Shown: positions 9,473-19,251 of the stretch, piece by piece
Layout of the letters: every line of letters starts with the position of its first letter
Numbering within the stretch: the first letter of the stretch is position 1
Source of the DNA: Oscillospiraceae bacterium
GTDB lineage: Bacteria; Bacillota; Clostridia; Oscillospirales; Ruminococcaceae
DNA length: 64,000 nt
Reading direction: 5' to 3'
Assembly (NCBI GenBank): GCA_021769525.1
Contig: JAETSQ010000001.1
Location: 1-64,000, forward strand
The notes under the pieces: model-generated
What the model saw: only the letters and a program-made list of their open reading frames with translations
What the model was told of the DNA's origin: nothing
Database searches by the model: none
Translations under genes and position numbers: made by a program

Positions 9473-10966
9473 TCACTCCCCGGCCCATCCGGAAGCGCGC
9501 CCCACCGCTTTGTCCCAGCCGGCCAGCAGCTTTGTGCGGGTCTCCTCCGCCATCTCCGGCTGGTAGAGGCGGTCCAGGGTCCACTGGGCCCGGATGTCCG
9601 CCAGATCCTTCCAGACGCCGGTGGCAAGGCCCGCCAGGTAGGCGGCCCCCAGGGCGGTGGTCTCCCGGATCATGGGCCGGCGGATGGTGCAGCCCATGAT
9701 GTCCGCCTGGAACTGCATCAGGAAGTTGTTGGCGGAGGCGCCGCCGTCCACCCGCAGCTCCCGGAGCTTTTCCCCGGTGTCCCGCTCCATGGCCGCCAGC
9801 ACGTCACGGGTCTGGTAGGCGATGGCCTCCAGGGCGGCCCGGATGATGTGGTTCCTTCCCGTCCCTCTGGTAAGCCCCAGGATGGCCCCCCTGGCGTACA
9901 TATCCCAGTGGGGGGCCCCCAGGCCGGTGAAGGCGGGGACCACGTACACCCCGCCGCTGTCCTTTACACGGGTGGCGAAGTACTCGCTGTCGCCGCTGTC
10001 GCTGATGAGCCGCAGCTCGTCCCGGAGCCACTGGACCACCGCCCCGCCCACAAAGACGCTGCCCTCCAGGCAGTACTGCACCTTTCCCCCCAGCCCCATG
10101 GCAATGGTGGTAAGAAGGCCGCTCTGGCTCCGGATCCTCCGCTCCCCGGTGTTCATCAGCAGGAAGCACCCGGTGCCGTAGGTGTTCTTGGCCTCCCCGG
10201 CCTCAAAGCAGGTCTGGCCGAAGAGGGCGGCCTGCTGGTCCCCGGCGCAGCCGCAGACCGGTACCTCCACCCCCTGGATGTTGGCGGTCCCGTAGACCTC
10301 GCTGCACCCCCGGACCTCCGGCAGCATCTCCATGGGGATGTCCAAAGCCTCGCAGATGCGCTTGTCCCAGCACAGGTCCCGGATGTTATAGAGCATGGTG
10401 CGGCTGGCGTTGGTGCAGTCGGTGACATGGACGGCGCCGCCGGTGAGCTTCCAGATGAGCCAGGTATCCACCGTGCCGAAGAGGAGCTCTCCCTCCTTGG
10501 CCCGCTGCCGGGCGCCGGGAACGGTGTCCAGGATCCACTTTAATTTGGTGGCGGAGAAGTAGGCGTCCACCAAAAGCCCGGTGTTCTCCCGGATGTAGGC
10601 GGTGAGCTCCTTATCCGCCAGCAGCTCCTGGCAGATGGGGGCGGTGCGGCGGCACTGCCAGACGATGGCGTTGCAGATGGGCCGCCCCGTTTCTTTTTCC
10701 CAGACGATGGTGGTCTCCCGCTGGTTGGTGATGCCGATGCCGGCCACCTCCCGGACGTCGATGCCGCTCTGGGCCAGCACCTCCATCAGCACCCCGTACT
10801 GGGAAGAGTAGATCTCCATGGGGTCGTGCTCCACCCAGCCGGGGTGGGGGTAGTGCTGGGTAAATTCCTTCTGGGCCAGCCCCACGATGTTCTGCTCCCG
10901 GTCAAAGAGGATGGCGCGGGAGCTGGTGGTGCCCTGGTCCAGGGCGATGACATACTGCTTCATCAA
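9473..10966 (-). CDS. glpK: Glycerol kinase
   Basis: [65 protein letters not shown]. Confidence 0.97.
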   Translation of the reverse strand: MMKQYVIALDQGTTSSRAILFDREQNIVGLAQKEFTQHYPHPGWVEHDPMEIYSSQYGVLMEVLAQSGIDVREVAGIGITNQRETTIVWEKETGRPICNAIVWQCRRTAPICQELLADKELTAYIRENTGLLVDAYFSATKLKWILDTVPGARQRAKEGELLFGTVDTWLIWKLTGGAVHVTDCTNASRTMLYNIRDLCWDKRICEALDIPMEMLPEVRGCSEVYGTANIQGVEVPVCGCAGDQQAALFGQTCFEAGEAKNTYGTGCFLLMNTGERRIRSQSGLLTTIAMGLGGKVQYCLEGSVFVGGAVVQWLRDELRLISDSGDSEYFATRVKDSGGVYVVPAFTGLGAPHWDMYARGAILGLTRGTGRNHIIRAALEAIAYQTRDVLAAMERDTGEKLRELRVDGGASANNFLMQFQADIMGCTIRRPMIRETTALGAAYLAGLATGVWKDLADIRAQWTLDRLYQPEMAEETRTKLLAGWDKAVGRASGWAGE

Positions 10967-11171
10967 TCAAAACCCCTTTCGTACAAAAGAAAAAGAGCCA
11001 GACCGGGGGGTTCTTCCCCCAGCCGCGTCTCCTGCACAACAGCACCTATATCATAGTGGAAAGGGAAGGCCCCTGTCAAGGCGGCGGCGGATTCTTGTAG
11101 GTTCCTACAGGAAAAGCCCTCGGTTTTTGGTAAATTCGCATGCTGCCACGGAAGAGCGTACCTGCATGAAA

Positions 11172-11214
11172 GCAAAAAGCCCGCCTTTCCGGTTTTTCCG
11201 GAGGGCGGGTTTTT
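11172..11214. terminator. Intrinsic terminator hairpin
   Basis: aaaaagcccgcctttccggtttttccggagggcgggttttta. Confidence 0.8.
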
Positions 11215-11357
11215 ATGCGGGCAGGCCGGGGAGGACAAATCGCGCGATCCTCCACCCCTCTTCCGTTTTCACCATGGTCACAGGGCCGCGCTCCAGCCGG
11301 TCTTCTGCGCAGGTGATGCAGCTGCCCGTCCGGCTCGGTGTAGACCGTACCCCCCGT
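11215..11357 (-). pseudogene. Frameshifted C-terminal gene remnant
   Basis: ITGGTVYTEPDGQ in one frame continues as ITCAEDRLERGPVTMVKTEEGWRIARFVLPGLPA* in the next; no intact ORF. Confidence 0.4.
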
Positions 11358-11359
11358 AA

Positions 11360-12178
11360 TCAGTCCTTATCGCTGGCAATATCAATAAGGTACTTGTGGA
11401 TCTGCAATTTATACTGTTCGTATAATCCCATATCAGTATACAGATCCTTGTAGAACTCAAAGAGGTTCAGCTTGGTCTCGATGGTCTGGGGGATCTTGGT
11501 CAGGCCAAAGCTGGTGGAGGTGATGCCCTTCTTGTTCTTGTAGTAATAGTAAAGGGGCAGTTGGATGGAGGCGAAGGTCTGGCAGTAGCGGATGTACTCC
11601 AGGTTGAAGAGGAAGTCCTCGCTCCACCCCAGCTCCTCGCTGCACCGGATGTGGTGGTCATGGATGATGGCGGTGCGGTAGAGCTTGTTCCACATCACCC
11701 CGTAGTAGAAGCTGGAGGGCTCCTCCATCAGCTGGGTGGCGAATTCCCGCTGGGTCAGCACCTTGTCCGTCTCCAAAAAGCCGTGGACGCTCTTGCGCTT
11801 TTTGCCCACCACCCGGTAGTAGTGGCAGATGACCATATCCGCCTGGGTCCGCTGGGCCCGCTCTACCAGCAGCTGGGTGGCCTCCATGGCCACCCGGTCA
11901 TCGGCGTCCACAAATTGCAGGTACTCCCCCCGCGCCCGGTCGATGGCGGCGTTGCGGGTGGCGGAGACCCCGCTGTTCTCCTGGTCCATCACCCGGATGC
12001 GGGGGTCGATGTCCCCGTACATCCGGCAGATGGGCAGGCTCACGTCCTTGCTGCCGTCGTTCACCAGCAGGATCTCGATGTTCTCATAGGTCTGCTTGCG
12101 GACGCTCTCGATGCAGGCGGCCAGGTGCGGGGCGGCGTTGTACACCGGGATGACGATGCTTACCAGGGGCTTTTCCAT
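11360..12178 (-). CDS. Glycosyltransferase family 2
   Basis: PLVSIVIPVYNAAPHLAACIESVRKQTYENIEILLVNDGSKD; ENSGVSATRNAAID; FVDADD. Confidence 0.95.
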   Translation of the reverse strand: MEKPLVSIVIPVYNAAPHLAACIESVRKQTYENIEILLVNDGSKDVSLPICRMYGDIDPRIRVMDQENSGVSATRNAAIDRARGEYLQFVDADDRVAMEATQLLVERAQRTQADMVICHYYRVVGKKRKSVHGFLETDKVLTQREFATQLMEEPSSFYYGVMWNKLYRTAIIHDHHIRCSEELGWSEDFLFNLEYIRYCQTFASIQLPLYYYYKNKKGITSTSFGLTKIPQTIETKLNLFEFYKDLYTDMGLYEQYKLQIHKYLIDIASDKD

Positions 12179-12233
12179 GGATTTGACCTCCAGGGCAGAA
12201 TTTTGTCACCCCTAGTTTAACACAAAGCGGGGG

Positions 12234-13586
12234 TTAATACAAGGGTATCTCCGGATTTGGGGGATACCGCCGCAGGAGGCCCGGCAGCTCCCGGAAGTAG
12301 ACCCAGATGAGCAGCAGGTCGGCGGCGATCCAGGCGGCGGGGTTGGCCAGGCAGACGGCCAGGTACTGGAGGGGCTCCACCAGGCAGAAGGCCACCGCCC
12401 ACCGGGCGGCCAGCTCAAAGACCCCGGCTGCCATGGCGGGCATCCCGAAGCCCAGCCCCTGGATGGAGTTGCGCAGCACCAGCAGCAGCCCAAGAGTGGG
12501 GAAGAAGAAGCTGTTCACCGCCAGGAAGCGGGCGGAGAGGGCCACCATCTCCTCCACCCCCTCCCCCGTGAGGAAGAGCCGGGAGAGGGGCGCCCCCAGG
12601 GCTACCGAGGCCCCCGTGGCGAAGAGGCAGTAGAGGAGGCTGGCCCCCAGGCCGGCCCGGAGCCCCGCCCGGACCCGGTCGATGCGCTCGGCCCCCAGGT
12701 TCTGGCCGCAGTAGGTGGCCATGGTGATGCCCATCGTGTCCAGAGGGCTCACCAGAAGGTTCTGCACCTTGTTCCCGGCGGTGACGGCGGCCACCACCCC
12801 GCTCCCCAGGGCGTTCACCGCCGCCTGGATGATGATAGTGCCTACCGCGGTGATGGAAAACTGGAGGGCCATGGGGAGCCCCATAAACAGGAGCTGGCGC
12901 AGCTCCGGCGCCCCAGGCCGCCAGTCCTCCCGCTCCGGCCGCAGGAGGGGGACCCGGCGGGCGATGTACAGAAGGCACAGCAGCCCGGAGATCCCCTGGG
13001 AAAGGACGGTGGCCCAGGCGGCTCCCGCCACCCCCATCCCAAAGCAGAGGATAAAGACCAGGTCCAGCACGATGTTCAGCAGAGCCGCGGCGGTGAGGAA
13101 GAAAAGGGGGGTGCGGCTGTCCCCCAGAGCCCGGAGGATGCCGGAAAGGAGATTATAGAGCATGGTGGCGGGGATGCCCCCGAAGATGATGACAATATAG
13201 AGGTAGGCGTCGGAGAAGATGTCCGCCGGGGTGTCCATGAGGGTGAGGATGGCGGGGGTGGAAAGAACGGTAACGGTGGTGAGGAACAGGGCGATCCCCG
13301 CCGAAAGGAGGACCGCCCCCGCCGCCGAGCGGCGCATCCGCCGGTAGTCCCCGGCGCCGAAGTGCTGGGCCACCGGGATGGAAAAGCCGCTGCACACCCC
13401 GGTGACGAACCCCAGCACCAGAAAGCTGAGGGAGCCGGTGGAGCCCACCCCGGCCAGGGCGGTGACCCCCACGAACCGCCCCACGATGAGGGTATCCGCC
13501 ATGTTGTAGAGCTGCTGGAACAGGTTCCCCAGCACCAGGGGCCCGCAAAAAAGAAGGATCACCCGTAAGGGATTCCCTCTTGTCAT
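12234..13586 (-). CDS. MATE family efflux transporter (start ambiguous: upstream TTG or ATG 13586)
   Basis: MTRGNPLRVILLFCGPLVLGNLFQQLYNMADTLIVGRFVG; 12-TM MATE pattern. Confidence 0.93.
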   Translation of the reverse strand: MTRGNPLRVILLFCGPLVLGNLFQQLYNMADTLIVGRFVGVTALAGVGSTGSLSFLVLGFVTGVCSGFSIPVAQHFGAGDYRRMRRSAAGAVLLSAGIALFLTTVTVLSTPAILTLMDTPADIFSDAYLYIVIIFGGIPATMLYNLLSGILRALGDSRTPLFFLTAAALLNIVLDLVFILCFGMGVAGAAWATVLSQGISGLLCLLYIARRVPLLRPEREDWRPGAPELRQLLFMGLPMALQFSITAVGTIIIQAAVNALGSGVVAAVTAGNKVQNLLVSPLDTMGITMATYCGQNLGAERIDRVRAGLRAGLGASLLYCLFATGASVALGAPLSRLFLTGEGVEEMVALSARFLAVNSFFFPTLGLLLVLRNSIQGLGFGMPAMAAGVFELAARWAVAFCLVEPLQYLAVCLANPAAWIAADLLLIWVYFRELPGLLRRYPPNPEIPLY

Positions 13587-13703
13587 ATCTTTGACCAAGA
13601 AAATCGCCGCCTCTTTGTAGAAATCGGCTAAATGATAATGCAATTTCCACAAAAAGTCAAGGGGAAATTTATGCAGAGAGTGCCCATACGCCTTGCGCAA
13701 AGG

Positions 13704-13733
13704 TAAGGACCGGGGTAGGGGCCCCGGTCCTTA
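13704..13733. terminator. Strong hairpin, possible terminator
   Basis: taaggaccgggg-taggg-ccccggtcctta; no clear T-tract. Confidence 0.5.
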
Positions 13734-13759
13734 TAGGGTGAAAACCGGATAAAGCCCGG

Positions 13760-15085
13760 TCAGTCGTGCTTGATGGCCTCCAGGGCGGAGATCTTGACCC
13801 CCCGGTTGGCGGGGAGGAAGCCGAAGACCACACCCACCAGGACGGAGAAGGCCAAAGCGATGGCCACCAGCCAGAAGGGGATGATGGAGAGGCGGCTCCC
13901 GGCTCCCAGCATCGCCTCGGCGACGAATTTGTTGACCCCCCAGGAGCCGGCGTAGCTGAGGCTCACCCCCATGATGCCCCCCAGCAGGCCGATCATCCCG
14001 GCCTCCAGGAGGAACATGATCCGGATGTCCCGCACCTCCGCGCCGATGACCTTCATGACGCCGATCTCCCTGGTGCGCTCGTAGATGGACATGATCATGG
14101 TGTTGGCGATGCCGATGGCGGCCACCAGCAGGGAGAAGCCCGCCAGCACCCCCAGCACGATCTGGATGGTGAGGGCCTGCTTCTGCATCATCTCCCGGCC
14201 GTCATTCATGGAGCCGCATTCAAAGCCCATGGCCCGGATGGCCTCCTGCACCCCGGCCACCGAGTCCACGTCCACGCACTTCACCCGCACGTCCTCGTAG
14301 TTTACCTTTTTGCTGTCCCCGGTCTTCTTGATGCCGTTCTGCTTGTTGTACTTCTGCTCCAGGGCCTTCATCTCGCTGATGTCCATAAAGGCCGCGTTGG
14401 TGGCCTCCCAGTTGGCATCGTTTTTCAGCAGCACCCCCGCGATCACCGGCTTCACCTCCAGGTCCTTGCCGGTGGGGTTTCCGTTCTGGTCGGTCTTCTG
14501 GCTGGGGATGTAGAGGATGAGCTTATCCTTCGTGACGTCCACATAGGGGTCCTTGATGCGCCCGTACTGGTCGGGGTAGGGGTCCACCCGGTTGTTGCGC
14601 TTCTTCTTGGTGTCGGAGAAGCGGTAGGCGAACTGTTCCCCCACCACCATGCTGTATTCCTTGTCCCGTTCCTCCAGGTACTTGCCTTCCTTCAGCTCGT
14701 ACCCCAGCTTTTCCAGGGCCTCCGGATAGACGCCGTAGAGCTGTGGGTAGCACTGGTAGCGGCCGTTTTTGGTCTTCATCTGGAAGTTCAGCTCCCAGTT
14801 CTGGTAGAAGGGGGTGGCGATGTCCACCCCCTCCAGGGCCTGGATCTGGGCCACGGCGGCGTCGTCCATCGTCACCTGGCTGTTCCAGTTGTAGACGTTG
14901 ATGACGGTGAGGTCCCCCCAGGAGGCCATCTGCTCATCGTAGGTGATGGAAAGGCCGATGCCGATGGAAACGGCAACGATGATGAGGGCCACGCCGATGA
15001 CCACCCCCAGGGCGGTGAGGAAGGTGCGCAGCTTCCGGCGGATGAGGTTCCGCAGGCAGATGGAAAGAATATCAGAGATTCGCAT
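13760..15085 (-). CDS. ABC transporter permease (MacB/FtsX family)
   Basis: N-terminal TM RKLRTFLTALGVVIGVALIIVAVSIG, MacB-like periplasmic domain, C-terminal ASLLVAAIGIANTMIMSIYERTREIGVMKVIGA. Confidence 0.93.
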   Translation of the reverse strand: MRISDILSICLRNLIRRKLRTFLTALGVVIGVALIIVAVSIGIGLSITYDEQMASWGDLTVINVYNWNSQVTMDDAAVAQIQALEGVDIATPFYQNWELNFQMKTKNGRYQCYPQLYGVYPEALEKLGYELKEGKYLEERDKEYSMVVGEQFAYRFSDTKKKRNNRVDPYPDQYGRIKDPYVDVTKDKLILYIPSQKTDQNGNPTGKDLEVKPVIAGVLLKNDANWEATNAAFMDISEMKALEQKYNKQNGIKKTGDSKKVNYEDVRVKCVDVDSVAGVQEAIRAMGFECGSMNDGREMMQKQALTIQIVLGVLAGFSLLVAAIGIANTMIMSIYERTREIGVMKVIGAEVRDIRIMFLLEAGMIGLLGGIMGVSLSYAGSWGVNKFVAEAMLGAGSRLSIIPFWLVAIALAFSVLVGVVFGFLPANRGVKISALEAIKHD

Positions 15086-16952
15086 CCTCTTCCTCGCTCC
15101 TCTTCTTCAGGATGTGCCTGCGGACCAGGAGGCCCACCACCAGGGCAGCCACCGCCACCCCTCCGGCGATGAAGGGCCAGGAGGGCTTTTTCTCCTCCCC
15201 GCCGTCATCCATCAGGCCGGGGTCCTCCATCATGCCGGGGTCAAACCCGCCGGGCATTTCCATCCCCGCCATGGGGTCCACCGCCGTGGTGGACCAGAGG
15301 ATGGTGGCGGTCTTCTCCTCCATGTTGGTGTCCTCGTAGGTGATCTTGATCTCCCCGCTGCAGACTCCCTCCCCGTTGGGGATGATGGCAAAGTCCGCGC
15401 TGCCGGTGGAACCGGAGGTGAGGTTCCCCAGGTTCTGCTGCTGGCCGGGGTTCTGGATGTCGCCGCTGATCTCGGCGGAGAGGTTGTAGACGTCGCTGCG
15501 GCCCTTGTTGACGAAGTTCACCGTCAGGTAGGTCTCCTCCCCCAGGTAGGCCTCGGCGGGGGTGTCCACGCCGGTCACCTGGAAGCGGTCGATCTGCACC
15601 ACCGGGATGGAGATGGTCTCCTGGGTGGAGTTATCCCGGCGGGAGACCAGGTGGTCGTCCACATACTGGTACTTCATGGAGATGTCGATGTTGTGGGACT
15701 GGGGCGCGGCGTTCACCTTAGCGGTGACCTGCACCGTCTGGGTCACCGAGCTTTCGGTGTCCAGGTGGTCCACGTAGAAGGTGTTGGAGGAGCTGGTGAG
15801 CATCAGCGCCTCCGGCATGGAGATGGTCACCATCATGTTGGTGACGTCGATATTCCGGCTGGTGTTATACAGGGTGATGGAGAGGGGGAAGGTCTCCCCG
15901 GCGGTGACGGTGCCGCCGTAGTTGTAGTTGCTGACGATGACATAGGGGGTCTGCATCTGCATATCGCTGTAATCCGGCTTCCCGTCGTCATCGTCTGCGG
16001 GGGGTGTGTAGACGTAGGGGACGCAGGAATCCACCGAAGTAGAAAACTGCGCATACACATAAGGGTCTGCATTTGTATCTTCACTGCGAACGGTAAAAGC
16101 CAAAGAACTTCCACTTCCGGTATATTGCAAAAGGGTTAATGTAACCCAGCAAATAACGCCGTCCGTGGTTTCTTGCACCTTATCAATGTTAATGGTTGCA
16201 TCAGTAGCGCTTCTGAATCTGAAACTGCCTCGGTCTACCAGAATCTGCACCTTTGGTTTAGAAGCAAAGATGTCCGCCTTTTTTACCCCTGGAATTGAAA
16301 ACTGTACCTGCACATTCACATATTGGTTCCGGTTGATAGAAGGATCTTTTTTATCATCCCGGCCAGGTATAAAGGTAGCATTTGCGTCATTGGTCTGGTC
16401 GGTTCCGTTATAAACGCGGGAAATCGTATAACTCATGTTGGAGGGCAAGGGGGTGTCAACGACATTGCCGTTTCCGCCACCACCGCCACCACCGCCGCCG
16501 CCGGAACCGGTGTTGCATTCCGAAACCACAAGATTCAGCTTTGTACTGTCAATAGAAAAATTGAGGTTGTTTTTGTTAGAATTATAATAGGACAGGTTCT
16601 CGAATGTTACGATCCATTTGTCGGAATCTCCGCCCGTCCCAGCTTCGATTTTGGAGGAGCCTCCGGTCGTAGGCATCTCAAACGCCCCATCATCCTTATT
16701 TACAGTTAGTGTACTACTCGCAGAAATAGAAGTTGTACCGGAAGGAGGCGTCACGGTGATTTTTATACTTACCTGCGCGTTTGCCGGAATCTTTCCACCG
16801 GTTAGTCCTTTTGTTATTTGATATGTGGCGGAGTAATTATTACCCAAATCCGCCGCCCACGCCACCATGCTGAAAAAGTACCCCAGGGTCCCCAGGATGA
16901 TAAGGGCGGCCAGGACGAAGGCGATGACCCGTTTGATGACCTTTGTTTTCAC
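15072..16952 (-). CDS. Secreted/membrane-anchored CARDB/COG1361-like protein partnering with the adjacent ABC transporter
   Basis: N-terminal TM, Ig-like/CARDB-like repeats, C-terminal TM IAGGVAVAALVVGLLV; poly-Gly linker; 4-bp spaced/overlapping with ABC genes. Confidence 0.8.
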   Translation of the reverse strand: MKTKVIKRVIAFVLAALIILGTLGYFFSMVAWAADLGNNYSATYQITKGLTGGKIPANAQVSIKITVTPPSGTTSISASSTLTVNKDDGAFEMPTTGGSSKIEAGTGGDSDKWIVTFENLSYYNSNKNNLNFSIDSTKLNLVVSECNTGSGGGGGGGGGGNGNVVDTPLPSNMSYTISRVYNGTDQTNDANATFIPGRDDKKDPSINRNQYVNVQVQFSIPGVKKADIFASKPKVQILVDRGSFRFRSATDATINIDKVQETTDGVICWVTLTLLQYTGSGSSLAFTVRSEDTNADPYVYAQFSTSVDSCVPYVYTPPADDDDGKPDYSDMQMQTPYVIVSNYNYGGTVTAGETFPLSITLYNTSRNIDVTNMMVTISMPEALMLTSSSNTFYVDHLDTESSVTQTVQVTAKVNAAPQSHNIDISMKYQYVDDHLVSRRDNSTQETISIPVVQIDRFQVTGVDTPAEAYLGEETYLTVNFVNKGRSDVYNLSAEISGDIQNPGQQQNLGNLTSGSTGSADFAIIPNGEGVCSGEIKITYEDTNMEEKTATILWSTTAVDPMAGMEMPGGFDPGMMEDPGLMDDGGEEKKPSWPFIAGGVAVAALVVGLLVRRHILKKRSEEEDANL

Positions 16953-17906
16953 TTACTTCTCCTCCAATGCTGCTGGTGTTTTTTCCTCGTTCTCCGGCCC
17001 CTGCCCAAAGGCGGCGTCCACCTCCGGGACGGCAGGGGGCTCTTTCTCTCGGTCCGCGGGTCCTTCCCCGCCGGGGGGCTCCGGGCTTTCCGCAGGCGGG
17101 TGCTCTGGCGGGGCTTCCGCCGCCGGGGGCTCCTCCTGGGGCGGCAGCTGGTCGTTTTCCCAGGCGGCCTTCCGGGCGGCCTCCTCCTTTTCCACGTCAA
17201 ACAGGGACTTGTTGGGGGTGTCCTTCACCACCTGGCCGTCCATGATGGTGACAATGCGGTCGGCGTAGTTTGCCAGGTTCCGGTCGTGGGTCACCAGCAC
17301 GATGGTGATCTTCTGCCGGCGGGAGAAGTTTAAAAACAGCTCCATGATCTCCCGTGTGGTCTTGGTATCCAGGTTGCCGGTGGGCTCGTCGGCAAAGACC
17401 ACCTTGGGCCGGGCCGCAAAGGCCCTGGCGATGCCCACGCGCTGCTGCTGTCCGCCGGACATCTCCGCCGGGGTGTGCTTCATCCGGCTCTCCAGCCCCA
17501 CCGCCTTTAGCATCTCCTTGGCGATGGCGGTGCGCTTTTTCTTCGCCATCCCCCGGAAGGTGAGGGGCATGGCCACATTTTCGATGGCGCTCATCCCCGG
17601 CAGGAGGTTGTAGGACTGGAAGACGAATCCGATGCTCTTCTGGCGGAAGTGGGCCAGCTGCTTCTCGGTCATTTTGGAGATGTTCTTCCCCAGGATGTAC
17701 ACGTTCCCTCTGGTGGGCTTTTCCAGCCCCGCCAGTTGGTTCAGGAGGGTGGACTTGCCGGAGCCGGAGGTGCCCAGGATGCAGCAGACCTGCCCCTCCT
17801 CGATCTCCAGGTTGATGCAGTCCAGCGCCACCACCACCTCGTCGCCCACCCGGTAGGCCTTGCGGAGGTCCACCGTTTTGATGATCGAAGCCAACTTCTT
17901 TCCCAC
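16953..17906 (-). CDS. ABC transporter ATP-binding protein (MacB/LolD-like), Pro/Glu-rich C-terminal tail; start uncertain
   Basis: Walker A LGTSGSGKSTLLNQLAG; signature MSGGQQQRVGIARAFA; Walker B VVFADEPTGNLD. Confidence 0.93.
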   Translation of the reverse strand: MGKKLASIIKTVDLRKAYRVGDEVVVALDCINLEIEEGQVCCILGTSGSGKSTLLNQLAGLEKPTRGNVYILGKNISKMTEKQLAHFRQKSIGFVFQSYNLLPGMSAIENVAMPLTFRGMAKKKRTAIAKEMLKAVGLESRMKHTPAEMSGGQQQRVGIARAFAARPKVVFADEPTGNLDTKTTREIMELFLNFSRRQKITIVLVTHDRNLANYADRIVTIMDGQVVKDTPNKSLFDVEKEEAARKAAWENDQLPPQEEPPAAEAPPEHPPAESPEPPGGEGPADREKEPPAVPEVDAAFGQGPENEEKTPAALEEK

Positions 17907-18242
17907 CGTCCATTCTGTCCGGACCGGAGGCCCGTCTAATACTATATGTATATACAACATATTACTATACTACAAATTGGAGAAGGCCGCAACTGTTTTC
18001 CCGTCAAAATTCCTGAAGATTTTCTGATTTTTCCGCCTCTTCCGGGGCCGCGGCAGGGAACACCTTATATAACGACAAAACGGCTTCATTTATTCGTGCC
18101 AAAAAAATTAAATTTTACTGCATTCCACCCCTTCGGGGGTTTGAAAAAAACTCCCGCTTTATGGTATACTAAAACAAATTCAAAATTGGCGGGCCTTCCT
18201 CCCCGCCTGTGTCACGGCTCATGTAATTTAAGGAGTGTCACC

Positions 18243-19118
18243 ATGGAACAGAACTACGTCATCCTCACCGATTCCTCCTGCGACCTGCCGGCGGAGCTGG
18301 CCCAGGAGCTGGAGCTCACCGTCCTGCCTCTCACCCTCACCCTGGGGGGCCGGGAATACGCCAACTACCTGGATGAGCGGGAGATCGGCTTCGGGGATTT
18401 CTACAGCCGTATCCGCCAGGGGGAGGTGGCGGTCACCGCCGCCGCCAACCTGGTGGCCTATCTTTCCCTCATGGAACCCATCCTCCGGTCCGGCAAGGAC
18501 ATCCTGATGATGGTCTTTTCCTCCGGCCTCAGCAGCACCTATCAGGTCGCCCTCCTGGCGGCGGAGGAGCTTTCCCCCCGTTATCCCCAGCGGAAGATCC
18601 TTGTAGTGGATACCCTCTGCGCCTCCATGGGCCAGGGGCTGCTGGTCTACCTGGCCGCCCGGCAGCGGGCGGAGGGCAGGAGCATCGAGGAGGTGCGGGA
18701 CTGGGCGGAACGGGAAAAGTACCACCTCTGCCACTGGTTCACCGTGGATGACCTTATGTACCTGAGGCGGGGCGGGAGGCTTTCCGCCGCCACCGCCCTG
18801 GTGGGCACCGCCCTGGGCATCAAGCCGGTGCTCCACGTGGATAACGAGGGCCATCTCATCAACGTGGGGAAGGCGCGGGGCCGCCGGGCCTCCCTCACCG
18901 CCCTGGTGGACCGGATGGCGGAGCTGGCGGTGGAGCCCCAGGGGCAGACGGTATTCATCAGCCACGGGGACTGCCCGGAGGACGCCAAGGCGGTGGAGCA
19001 GATGGTCCGGCAGCGCTTCGGGGTAAAGCAGGTGGTCATCAGCTACGTGGGCCCGGTGATCGGCGCCCACTCCGGCCCCGGCACCCTGGCCCTCTTCTTC
19101 CTGGGCCGGGAAAGGTAA
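18243..19118 (+). CDS. DegV family fatty-acid-binding protein
   Basis: VILTDSSCDLPAEL; FSSGLSSTYQVA; HCG-type ISHGDCPEDA; YVGPVIGAHSGPGTLALFFLG. Confidence 0.95.
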   Translation: MEQNYVILTDSSCDLPAELAQELELTVLPLTLTLGGREYANYLDEREIGFGDFYSRIRQGEVAVTAAANLVAYLSLMEPILRSGKDILMMVFSSGLSSTYQVALLAAEELSPRYPQRKILVVDTLCASMGQGLLVYLAARQRAEGRSIEEVRDWAEREKYHLCHWFTVDDLMYLRRGGRLSAATALVGTALGIKPVLHVDNEGHLINVGKARGRRASLTALVDRMAELAVEPQGQTVFISHGDCPEDAKAVEQMVRQRFGVKQVVISYVGPVIGAHSGPGTLALFFLGRER

Positions 19119-19174
19119 AGATTGACTTTTTTGGGCTTCGCTTCGGCGGGGCCTTATTTTTTTGCAATATCCTA

Positions 19175-19205
19175 TTGACATATAATATTATACGTTGTAT
19201 AATAT
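19175..19205 (+). promoter_or_regulatory. Sigma-A promoter overlapped by a perfect inverted repeat (candidate PadR operator)
   Basis: TTGACA-17 nt-TATAAT; ATATTATAC-GTT-GTATAATAT. Confidence 0.8.
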
Positions 19206-19251
19206 CGCCATAGCAACAATATTGTAAACGGATGAAAGGAGCGCGGGAGCC

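Noticed and set aside
7757-10543. 928-aa plus-strand ORF
   Set aside because: Antisense to the well-supported GH13 and glpK genes; His/Gly/Pro/Val-rich composition typical of GC-rich shadow frames.
10963-11238. 91-aa minus ORF upstream of glpK
   Set aside because: Spans a terminator hairpin, no RBS, no recognisable domain.
13766-16139. Long plus-strand ORFs opposite the ABC permease and CARDB-like gene
   Set aside because: Shadow frames; the minus-strand genes have recognisable domains and operon spacing.
16470-16508. CCN trinucleotide run as a CRISPR-like or tandem repeat array
   Set aside because: It is a coding poly-glycine linker with no spacer/repeat architecture.
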